Source of the DNA: Tardiphaga sp.
GTDB lineage: Bacteria; Pseudomonadota; Alphaproteobacteria; Rhizobiales; Xanthobacteraceae
DNA length: 6,048 nucleotides
Reading direction: 5' to 3'
Assembly: GCA_028290765.1 (NCBI GenBank)
Contig: JAQGJF010000138.1
Span: forward strand, 1-6,048
Numbering within the stretch: position 1 is the first letter of the stretch; the number at the start of each line of letters is the position of its first letter. The notes beneath the pieces are model-generated. The model was not told the origin of the DNA, searched no databases, and worked only from the letters and a program-made list of their open reading frames with translations. Shown piece after piece: positions 1 through 5,255 of the stretch. Both the position numbers and the translations under genes were made by a program.

Positions 1-738
1 CAGCAGGGCGCCCCAGATCCCGACGACGTTCTCGGTGAACATCGCCTGCAGCAGCAGCACGCCAAGGCCGGTGGTGTCGCCGAACCATTCACCGACAATC
101 GCGCCAACCAGGCTGAGCGACGATGCAAGACGCAGCGCGACGAAGATATGCGGCAGCGCGGTAGGAAGTTGCAGGCGCAGCAACAGCTGATGGGGTGATG
201 CGCCAAAACTCTTCATCAGCGCGACCTGCCTGGGATCGACCGTTTCGAGACCCAGCAGCGTGTTGACCGTAACCGGGAAGAAGGTGAGATAAAACGCGAT
301 CACGGCCTTGGCGAGCAGTGTGTTGCCGAACCACAGCACGACCAGCGCGCCAAAAGCGATGACGGGAATGGTCTGCGACACCACGAAGATCGGGAAGATC
401 ATCTCGCGCAGCGCCCGCAGGCGGAAGAAGACGATGCCGATCAGTACGCCGAAGGCGCCGCCTGCCGCGAAACCGATCAAGGTTTCGGCAAGCGTCCGCA
501 GAAAGCCGTCGACATAGGCGCGGGGCGTTGCCGCCATTGCCGCCAGGATCGCGCTCAAACGCGGCAGGTAATAGGGCGTGATACCGAGCAGCAGCACCGC
601 GCCTTCCCAGCCCACAGCGGCGCTGACGAGCCCCAGCAGCAGGCGCGCCGTCTTCCGCAACCAGCCGGGCAGGATGGCCCGCCGCGGGGGTGCCGCCCCT
701 CGTGCGTCGGCGGACAAGGCCGCCGCGCCGGCGCTCAC
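1..738 (-). CDS. ABC transporter permease, NitT/TauT (SsuC/TauC) type, 3' end cut by window edge
   Basis: Inner-membrane subunit of an ABC importer that forms the channel for the substrate delivered by the adjacent binding protein. The 246 visible codons are open, and the frame runs off the left edge; family members are usually about 250-280 residues, so only the last few tens of residues are missing. Hydrophobic segments lie near residues 32-52, 78-105, 112-135, 139-162 and 198-216, with another starting near 236. Between the fourth and fifth is the EAA-type loop that docks on the ATPase (about 165-192), with its conserved glycine in 'KSFGAS' at G179 and a closing 'LPTALP'. The GTG start at 738-736 overlaps the binding-protein stop codon by four bases (GTGA), implying translational coupling; the preceding Shine-Dalgarno match is weak, which fits coupling. 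The role is assigned from family features and neighbours; the substrate is unknown. Confidence 0.9.
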   Translation of the reverse strand, partial: MSAGAAALSADARGAAPPRRAILPGWLRKTARLLLGLVSAAVGWEGAVLLLGITPYYLPRLSAILAAMAATPRAYVDGFLRTLAETLIGFAAGGAFGVLIGIVFFRLRALREMIFPIFVVSQTIPVIAFGALVVLWFGNTLLAKAVIAFYLTFFPVTVNTLLGLETVDPRQVALMKSFGASPHQLLLRLQLPTALPHIFVALRLASSLSLVGAIVGEWFGDTTGLGVLLLQAMFTENVVGIWGALL

Positions 739-1769
739 GGCCGCCGTTCCGCGACCGGCACGCTGTCGATGAAGCTTGCGTCGTAGGCGACGGCGAGGTC
801 GAGCGGCTTGGAGATCACGCCGTACTTCAGAAAGAAGTCATGGGCCGTCTTGATGGCGTCGGGATCGATCCAGAACAGGCCGTTTTGCGCCGCCTTGCCC
901 GCCATCATCAGGCGCTTCACTTCCGTGAGCATGAACTCCTGCTGCGCGCGATCGAGCGTCGGCGCAACGGCCATCACGGTGTCGACGGCGCCTTTGGGAT
1001 CGGCGAAGGCGTCTTTCCAGCCCTTGATCGTGGCGCGGAGGAAAGCCTTGACGAGATCGGGCTTCTCCTTGGCGGTGGTCTCCGTGACGATCAGCGTGTC
1101 GCGGGGGAAGGTGATGCCGTAGTCCTCGGCGACGAAAGTCTTGAGGCTGTCCTTCGGCATGCGCGACTGGATCGTATAGAACTCGTTGTAATAGGTCGCC
1201 GTGATGACGTCGACGTTGCCTTCGACGAACGGCGTCACCGAGACCTGCTGTGGCTGGATTTTCAATTCGTCGGCCTTGATGCCTTCCTTCGCCAGCATGC
1301 CCGTCAGCACATGATTGGCGCCGGTGAACCAGGTGGTGACCGTCTTGCCCTTGAAATCCTGCAGCGTCTTCACCGGTCCGTCCTTGCGCGCGACGAAGAT
1401 GAAGGGCGTGATCTGATGCGACACGCCGATGCAGACGATCGGCAGGTTCTTGTCGCGCGCGGCGAACACGCTGTCGGTGCCGCCCGACAGCCCGAACGTG
1501 TCGGCGCCGGTCGCGACCAGATTTTCCGTCAGCAGATTGGGGCCGCCGGGATTGATGGTGAGATCGATCCCCTCCGCCTTGTAATAGTCCTTCGCCAGCG
1601 CGACGTAGAAGCCGGCGAACTGCGCCTGCGGCAGCCATTTCAGGCGCAGGCTTGCCTTGGTGAGCGTTTCGGCCGCCGCGGGAGCTGAAATTGGCAGCGA
1701 GCTGGCCGTCAGTGCGACGACGGCGAAGGCGACGAGGGCGTGGCGTCGGCTCAACATGGGCGTACTCAT
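735..1769 (-). CDS. ABC transporter substrate-binding protein, NMT1/THI5-like
   Basis: Periplasmic protein that captures the ligand for the permease and ATPase of this operon. It has 344 residues. The N-terminus has a basic start with twin arginines (SRRHAL, 7-12), a hydrophobic stretch and a likely cleavage site after APAAA (about residue 33), so it is exported by Sec or possibly Tat. The mature protein opens with the signature of the NMT1/THI5-like fold: 'LRLKWLPQAQFAGFYVALAK', followed by a YY..EGID stretch and 'NPGGP' near residues 73-77. This family includes binding proteins for thiamine pyrimidine precursors (ThiY), riboflavin (RibY) and sulfonate-like or aromatic compounds, so the fold alone does not give the ligand, and no thiamine or riboflavin gene is visible nearby. 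An AGGAG ribosome site at 1781-1777, seven bases before the ATG, supports M1 over the alternative M5. The gene starts 28 bases after the aldolase stop and overlaps the permease by four bases. Confidence 0.9.
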   Translation of the reverse strand: MSTPMLSRRHALVAFAVVALTASSLPISAPAAAETLTKASLRLKWLPQAQFAGFYVALAKDYYKAEGIDLTINPGGPNLLTENLVATGADTFGLSGGTDSVFAARDKNLPIVCIGVSHQITPFIFVARKDGPVKTLQDFKGKTVTTWFTGANHVLTGMLAKEGIKADELKIQPQQVSVTPFVEGNVDVITATYYNEFYTIQSRMPKDSLKTFVAEDYGITFPRDTLIVTETTAKEKPDLVKAFLRATIKGWKDAFADPKGAVDTVMAVAPTLDRAQQEFMLTEVKRLMMAGKAAQNGLFWIDPDAIKTAHDFFLKYGVISKPLDLAVAYDASFIDSVPVAERRP

Positions 1770-1776
1770 GATCAGA

Positions 1777-1781
1777 CTCCT
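1777..1781 (-). promoter_or_regulatory. Ribosome binding site of the binding-protein gene
   Basis: AGGAG on the minus strand, seven bases from the ATG at 1769-1767. It lies in the 28-base gap between the aldolase and the binding protein. This favours the upstream of two possible ATG codons (the other is at 1757) and is one of the better ribosome sites in the operon, consistent with the high expression usually needed for a periplasmic binding protein. Confidence 0.7.
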
Positions 1782-1797
1782 GGCATTGATGTGAGGA

Positions 1798-2592
1798 TCA
1801 GTTGCGGTAGGACGGATCGGTGCGGTCGAGCTGGCGCATCAGCGCCGGCCATTCGCGCTCTCCGGGAACGAGAATATCGCCCTGCAATTCCCAGAATTGC
1901 CGGGCGGCTTTCTCGCAAACCTCGTGCGGTGGCATCACCAGAACGGCGCCGGCGGCGACCGCCGCCTGCATCTGCAGCTGGATGCGCGCGGCGCGCTCAA
2001 AATAATACAGCAGCATGAAGGCCTCGCCGGGTGTGCGGCCGACCGTCAGGATGCCGTGGTTGCGCATCAGCATGACCTTGTGCGGCCCGAGGTCGCGCAC
2101 CAGCCGCGTCTGCTCGTCGAGGTCGATGGCGACGCCTTCGTAATCGTGGAAGGCCTGGCGGCCATAGAAGCGCATCGCGAACTGGCTCAGCGGCAGCAAG
2201 CCCTTTTCCTGGCCGGAGACCGCGACGCTGGCATCGGAATGGGTGTGCAGCACGCAGGCGGCATCATGGTTCGATGTGTGGATCGCGGCATGGATGACGA
2301 AGGCGGCGACGTTGACGCTGTGCGGCGTATCGTCGAGCTTGTCGCCTTTGGTGTTGATCTTCACCAGGCTCGACGCGGTGACCTCGTCGAACAACAGACC
2401 ATAGGGATTGATGAGGAATGCCTCCTCGTGCCCCGGCACGCGTGCCGAGATATGGTTGTAGATCAGGTCGTCCATCCCGAGTTTGGCGACCATGCGATAG
2501 CAGGCGGCAAGCTTGACGCGGGCCTCCCATTCGGCGGGGTCGATCTTGCGCGCCGCGGCAGGGAGCGGCTGGCTGCTTGGGCTCAATTTCAC
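1798..2592 (-). CDS. Class II aldolase/adducin family protein
   Basis: 264-residue cytosolic protein of the class II aldolase/adducin fold, a family that includes zinc-dependent aldolases and epimerases such as FucA and AraD as well as adducin. Visible landmarks are 'YNHISARVPG' (45-54), the HxH metal pair in 'LHTHSD' (H116, H118), and a third metal-type histidine in 'RNHG' (H179). The stretch around 93-137 ('VNVAAFVIH', then 'AVSGQEKGLLPLSQ') resembles the adducin subgroup. Where FucA has its catalytic glutamate, four residues before the conserved histidine (H101), this protein has alanine (A97), so FucA-type aldol chemistry should not be assumed. The GTG start overlaps the ATPase stop by four bases (GTGA), with an AGGAG eight bases upstream inside the ATPase gene. 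It is an enzyme-type gene lodged between transporter genes, which suggests it acts on the imported compound. Substrate unknown. Confidence 0.88.
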   Translation of the reverse strand: MKLSPSSQPLPAAARKIDPAEWEARVKLAACYRMVAKLGMDDLIYNHISARVPGHEEAFLINPYGLLFDEVTASSLVKINTKGDKLDDTPHSVNVAAFVIHAAIHTSNHDAACVLHTHSDASVAVSGQEKGLLPLSQFAMRFYGRQAFHDYEGVAIDLDEQTRLVRDLGPHKVMLMRNHGILTVGRTPGEAFMLLYYFERAARIQLQMQAAVAAGAVLVMPPHEVCEKAARQFWELQGDILVPGEREWPALMRQLDRTDPSYRN

Positions 2593-3452
2593 GAGGCCTT
2601 CTCCTGGGCAATTGTGGATTGGAAGGACTTCATGCTTTCCTCCTCGATGGCATCGAGCAACGTGCGCTTGAGGCGGACGAATTCCGGAGAAGTGACGATC
2701 TCGGGCCGGCGCGGGCGCGGCAGGTCGATGACCTGTTCAAGCTTCACCGATCCTGGGCGGGCGGTCATCACCAGCACGCGATCGCCGAGGAAGATCGCCT
2801 CGTCGACATCATGGGTGATGAAGAGAATGGTGCGCCGGTATTTCTGCCAGACGTCGAGCAGCCAGCGCTGCATCATCGCGCGCGTCAGAGCGTCAAGCGC
2901 GCCGAACGGCTCGTCCAGCAGCATCAGGTCGCGTTCGAACAGGAAGGTCCGCATCAGCGCAACGCGCTGGCGCATGCCGCCGGACAATTGATGCGGATAC
3001 TGCTTTTCGAATCCGGCCAGGCCGAATTCCGGAAGCATCCTCCGCGCCTTGGCGCGTGCTTCCGGCCGCTTCACGCCCTCGACCTCGAGCGCGAGGATGG
3101 CGTTGTCGACGACGTTGCGCCAGGGCAGCAGGAGATCGCTCTGCGGCATGAAGGAGACGCGACCGAGCAGGTCGGCCGCATGGCAGCTGTTGCCTTCGAA
3201 GCGCAGGATGCCGCCGGGGTCCGGCTCCTCCAGGCCTGCCACGATATTGAACAGCGTGCTCTTGCCGCAGCCGCTGGGGCCGACGACGGTGACGAACTCG
3301 CCGGGGGCGATGCTCGCCTCCAGGCCCGCCAGCGCCGTCGTCTCGCCGAAGGTCTTGGTCACCGCGCGCAGTTCGAGAAGCGGCGACGTCCTGGCGGCAG
3401 ACTCCGGCGATGCGGCGGCGGGCGTGACGCTGGTCTGGATCGCGGCCTGCAC
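2589..3452 (-). CDS. ABC transporter ATP-binding protein, NitT/TauT (SsuB/TauB) type
   Basis: Cytosolic ATPase that drives the importer formed with the permease and binding protein downstream. All nucleotide-binding motifs are intact in the 287 residues: Walker A 'GPSGCGKST' (58-66), Q-loop glutamine Q104 in 'FMPQSD', signature 'LSGGMRQR' (156-163), Walker B 'LMLLDEP' with D180 and E181, D-loop 'GALD', and switch histidine H214 in 'FITHD'. The 'LLLPWRNVVDN' segment after the Q-loop is typical of the nitrate/sulfonate/taurine branch. It is the first gene of the minus-strand operon. The start is GTG at 3452-3450, with AAGGGG about ten bases upstream. About 25 Ala/Ser/Pro-rich residues precede the fold, and no closer start codon keeps the first beta strand. 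A GTATAC-like element lies directly upstream, so expression is probably controlled by the adjacent GntR regulator. Confidence 0.93.
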   Translation of the reverse strand: MQAAIQTSVTPAAASPESAARTSPLLELRAVTKTFGETTALAGLEASIAPGEFVTVVGPSGCGKSTLFNIVAGLEEPDPGGILRFEGNSCHAADLLGRVSFMPQSDLLLPWRNVVDNAILALEVEGVKRPEARAKARRMLPEFGLAGFEKQYPHQLSGGMRQRVALMRTFLFERDLMLLDEPFGALDALTRAMMQRWLLDVWQKYRRTILFITHDVDEAIFLGDRVLVMTARPGSVKLEQVIDLPRPRRPEIVTSPEFVRLKRTLLDAIEEESMKSFQSTIAQEKAS

Positions 3453-3466
3453 GAAGGAACGTCCCC

Positions 3467-3476
3467 TTGTATAATG
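3467..3476. promoter_or_regulatory. Candidate GntR operator in the ABC-operon promoter
   Basis: TTGTATAATG on the plus strand, 14 bases before the GTG of the ABC ATPase. It matches seven of seven bases of the left part of TTGTATAC found at the two other promoters here. FCD-type GntR regulators commonly bind short palindromes with a GT..AC core, and TTGTATACAA would be the ideal form; the right half is degenerate in this copy. On the minus strand the same bases supply a TATACA that could serve as a -10 box, so occupancy would block transcription. Assignment rests on recurrence and position only. Confidence 0.45.
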
Positions 3477-3489
3477 ACGGCCGCTTCGC

Positions 3490-3495
3490 GCATAC
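3490..3495 (-). promoter_or_regulatory. Upstream GTATGC element of the ABC-operon promoter
   Basis: GTATGC read on the minus strand. It ends 15 bases before TTATAC, so the two cores start 21 bp apart. The same element, order, orientation and 15-base gap recur in front of the SDR gene. It could be a second operator half or half of a -35 region; its match to TTGACA is poor. Confidence 0.35.
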
Positions 3496-3590
3496 GATGA
3501 CGGGCCGATCCGAATTCTCTTAGCAACTCGTGTGCCAGAGCCATTTTTCGCAGATCGGGCATGAAATTTGCCGGGCTTTGGCGTCTAATG

Positions 3591-3609
3591 GTGGCGAGTC
3601 GCGCGCCAC
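3591..3609. repeat. Short inverted repeat in the divergent intergenic region
   Basis: GTGGCG (3591-3596) and CGCCAC (3604-3609) are perfect inverted copies around a seven-base spacer. There is no following T run, and it lies upstream of the regulator's -35 box, so it is unlikely to be a terminator. It may be a protein-binding dyad or chance in GC-rich DNA. The remaining 3453-3680 intergenic sequence holds only the promoter elements listed; no small ORF or RNA is convincing. Confidence 0.3.
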
Positions 3610-3631
3610 TGCGGGCGAATTTTGAAACTTT

Positions 3632-3660
3632 CTGGCATTCGGTGCGCGATTTTGTATACT
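3632..3660 (+). promoter_or_regulatory. Putative sigma-70-type promoter of the GntR regulator
   Basis: CTGGCA at 3632-3637 (four of six matches to TTGACA) and TATACT at 3655-3660 (five of six to TATAAT), separated by 17 bases. Transcription would begin near 3666-3668, only about 13-15 bases before the ATG at 3681. The -10 box lies inside the TTGTATACTT element, which suggests autorepression. Confidence 0.5.
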
Positions 3661-3661
3661 T
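3652..3661. promoter_or_regulatory. Candidate GntR operator at the regulator's own promoter
   Basis: TTGTATACTT, containing the perfect palindrome GTATAC at 3654-3659. The 14-base neighbourhood (3648-3661) matches the copy ahead of the SDR gene (4427-4440) at 12 positions. It overlaps the -10 box of the regulator promoter, the usual arrangement for a self-repressing GntR-family protein. The link between motif and protein is inferred. Confidence 0.5.
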
Positions 3662-3670
3662 AGAACGATC

Positions 3671-3676
3671 AAGGAG
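3671..3676 (+). promoter_or_regulatory. Ribosome binding site that fixes the GntR start
   Basis: AAGGAG four bases before the ATG at 3681. The frame is open back to an ATG at 3561, but that start would add 40 residues across the promoter elements and has no comparable ribosome site, so 3681 is preferred. Confidence 0.75.
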
Positions 3677-3680
3677 AAAC

Positions 3681-4397
3681 ATGGTGGCGGGTTTGGGTGC
3701 GCATAATGCAGGCAGAAGTGCCGAAAACGGGCACGACTTCCTTGTCGCGACCCCAGGGGTGACCCTGGCGGAGAGCCTGCGCCAAAGACTGGAAGGGGCG
3801 ATCGCGGCCGGTCATCTCGAGCCCGGCAGCCGGCTCGACGAACAGGAGATCGCGCAGCGCTTCGGCGTCTCGCGGACCCCGGTGCGGGAGGCGTTCCGGC
3901 TGATGGCCGCTAACAATCTGGTCGAATTGCGCGGGCGCCAGGGGGCGACCGTCCGCGCCATCGAGGCGCAGGCCTTGATCGAGATGTTCCAGGTGATGGC
4001 CGAACTCGAAGGGCTGTGCGCGAGGCTCGCCGCGCGGCGCGTTTCGCAAGCCTGGGGGAAGGAAATTTCAGAGATTCATCAGCGTCTTGTGGCTTCCGGC
4101 GAGACCGGCGACATCGACGTGTTTTACGACATCAATCAGGAGTTCCATGAGGCGATCTATGAAGCCGCGCGCAACGCCTTTCTGGCCGATCAGACCCGAA
4201 AGCTGCGCAACCAGGTGGCGGCCTATCGCCGCCGGGTGACGCGTATGCCGAACCGGATCGCCGACACCGTGCGCGAGCACGAGGCGATCATGCAGGCGAT
4301 CCTCGCCCACGATCCGGAGCGGGCGCACATCACCATGCGCGATCATGTCAATCTGCTCGGAGACGACCTTTTGGACTTTCTCGCCGCCTTCAAGTGA
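3681..4397 (+). CDS. GntR-family transcriptional regulator with FCD ligand-binding domain
   Basis: Cytosolic DNA-binding regulator of 238 residues, a normal length for the FadR/FCD subfamily. The N-terminal winged helix-turn-helix runs from about 28 to 95: 'TLAESLRQRLEGAI', then 'EPGSRLDEQEIAQRFGVSRT' with the recognition helix 'SRTPVREAFRLM' (64-75), then the wing near 'RGRQGATV'. The C-terminal helical FCD domain (about 98-232) carries the metal/ligand histidines H156 ('NQEFHEAIY'), H200 ('REHEAI') and H222 ('RDHV'); N152 sits where many members have aspartate, a common variant. Family members usually repress catabolic or transport genes until a carboxylate-type effector binds. Its position between the ABC operon and the SDR-aminotransferase unit, plus GTATAC-like elements at all three promoters, marks it as the likely local regulator. 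No terminator is visible after the stop, so read-through into the SDR gene 66 bases on is possible. Confidence 0.93.
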   Translation: MVAGLGAHNAGRSAENGHDFLVATPGVTLAESLRQRLEGAIAAGHLEPGSRLDEQEIAQRFGVSRTPVREAFRLMAANNLVELRGRQGATVRAIEAQALIEMFQVMAELEGLCARLAARRVSQAWGKEISEIHQRLVASGETGDIDVFYDINQEFHEAIYEAARNAFLADQTRKLRNQVAAYRRRVTRMPNRIADTVREHEAIMQAILAHDPERAHITMRDHVNLLGDDLLDFLAAFK

Positions 4398-4411
4398 CGC
4401 ATCGGCTCTTG

Positions 4412-4417
4412 GTATGC
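4412..4417 (+). promoter_or_regulatory. Upstream GTATGC element of the SDR promoter
   Basis: GTATGC inside TTGGTATGCAA (4409-4419), 15 bases before GTATAC at 4433-4438. The order and spacing match the ABC-operon promoter. It may be a second regulator contact two helical turns away. TTGGTA at 4409-4414 could alternatively serve as a weak -35 box with a long 19-base spacer. Confidence 0.35.
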
Positions 4418-4430
4418 AAATTGCTAGACT

Positions 4431-4440
4431 TTGTATACCT
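4431..4440. promoter_or_regulatory. Candidate GntR operator ahead of the SDR-aminotransferase unit
   Basis: TTGTATACCT with the perfect GTATAC palindrome at 4433-4438, 23 bases before the SDR start codon in the 66-base gap after the regulator gene. It shares 12 of 14 bases with the copy at the regulator promoter. Its TATACC could be a weak -10 box. Presence of this element argues that the SDR unit has its own regulated promoter besides any read-through. Confidence 0.5.
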
Positions 4441-4463
4441 GACGTGCATTTTGGAGATCTGGC

Positions 4464-5243
4464 GTGGAACTTAAGCTGACAGACAAGACGGTTTTGATCA
4501 CTGGGGCGTCGAAGGGAATCGGGCTTGCGGTAGCGGAGGTATTTGCCGCGGAAGGATGCCATCTGCATCTGGCGGCCCGCAACGGCGAGGCCATGGTGCA
4601 GGCCAGGCAAACCCTCGAAGCCCGCCATGGCGTGAAGGTGACGATCCACGCGCTCGACCTGTCGAGCACGGCAGCAATGGAGAAGCTCGCCGCCGAGGCC
4701 GGCGACATCGATATCCTGATCAACAATGCCGGCGACATCCCGGCCGGGTCGCTCGACGTCCTCGACGACGCCGCCTGGCGGCGCGGCTTCGATCTCAAGG
4801 TGTTCGGCTACATCACGCTGTCGCGTCTCTATTATCCGCGGATGAAGGGCAAGGACGGCGTCATCCTCAACATCATCGGCAATTCCGGTGAGAACTGGGA
4901 TGCGAGCTATATCGCCGGCTCCACCGGCAATGCGGCGTTGATGTCCTTCACCAAGGCGCTCGGCGGCGCGAGCCTCAACCATGGCGTCCGCGTCGTTGCC
5001 GTCAATCCGGGTCCGGTCGCCACTGACCGCATGATCAAGATCATGAAGGCCAAAGCGATCGACATGCTCGGTGACGAGAGCCGCTGGGAAGAGCTGTTCG
5101 ACAAGTATCCCGGCAAGCGCCCGGCCACCTCCGAGGAAGTTGCCGATCTCGTCGCGTTCCTGTCCTCGCCCAAAGCCGGCTACATCACCGGTACGGTGGT
5201 GACCATCGACGGCGGCATCGCCGCCCGCGGCTCCGTGATCTGA
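4464..5243 (+). CDS. Short-chain dehydrogenase/reductase (SDR) family protein with atypical active site
   Basis: 259-residue Rossmann-fold protein of classical SDR length. Cofactor features are intact: the glycine motif 'TGASKGIG' (13-20), D64 in 'LDLS', 'NNAG' (87-90), and K17 plus R39 ('AARN'), which would favour NADP(H). The 'NPGPVATD' (181-188) segment and C-terminal 'YITGTVVTIDGG' are also SDR-typical. The active site is not: by alignment to the classical pattern, the Asn-Ser-Tyr-Lys positions are K112 ('DLKVFG'), G139 ('NIIGNS'), G152 and N156 ('AGSTGNAAL'). S141, Y149 and K164 occur nearby but not in YxxxK spacing. The reading frame is clean, so this is not an error-type frameshift. 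It may use a different catalytic arrangement or bind rather than reduce its ligand. The start is GTG with GGAG (4453-4456) seven bases upstream. It is followed after 12 bases by the aminotransferase. Exact reaction unknown. Confidence 0.88.
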   Translation: MELKLTDKTVLITGASKGIGLAVAEVFAAEGCHLHLAARNGEAMVQARQTLEARHGVKVTIHALDLSSTAAMEKLAAEAGDIDILINNAGDIPAGSLDVLDDAAWRRGFDLKVFGYITLSRLYYPRMKGKDGVILNIIGNSGENWDASYIAGSTGNAALMSFTKALGGASLNHGVRVVAVNPGPVATDRMIKIMKAKAIDMLGDESRWEELFDKYPGKRPATSEEVADLVAFLSSPKAGYITGTVVTIDGGIAARGSVI

Positions 5244-5255
5244 GGCGGCAGGCCG

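Noticed and set aside
690..1688. A 332-codon open frame on the plus strand opposite the binding-protein gene
   Set aside because: It mirrors the binding protein codon for codon in antisense, shows no domain and has no convincing ribosome site; the opposite strand carries a complete exported protein.
1897..3500. Two overlapping plus-strand open frames (1897-2991 and 2577-3500) opposite the aldolase and ATPase
   Set aside because: The minus-strand frames carry intact Walker, signature and metal-site motifs; the plus-strand products are compositionally biased shadows.
3474..3503. Direct repeat ATGACGG at 3474-3480 and 3497-3503
   Set aside because: Only seven bases long and 23 bp apart; it partly overlaps the two GTATAC-like elements already described and has no separate counterpart at the other promoters.
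3561..3680. A 40-residue N-terminal extension of the GntR regulator from an ATG at 3561
   Set aside because: It would cover the promoter and operator elements and has no good ribosome site, whereas AAGGAG precedes the ATG at 3681 and gives a normal family length.
4398..4463. A terminator between the regulator and the SDR gene
   Set aside because: No GC-rich stem followed by a T run is present; the gap instead holds promoter and operator-like elements.
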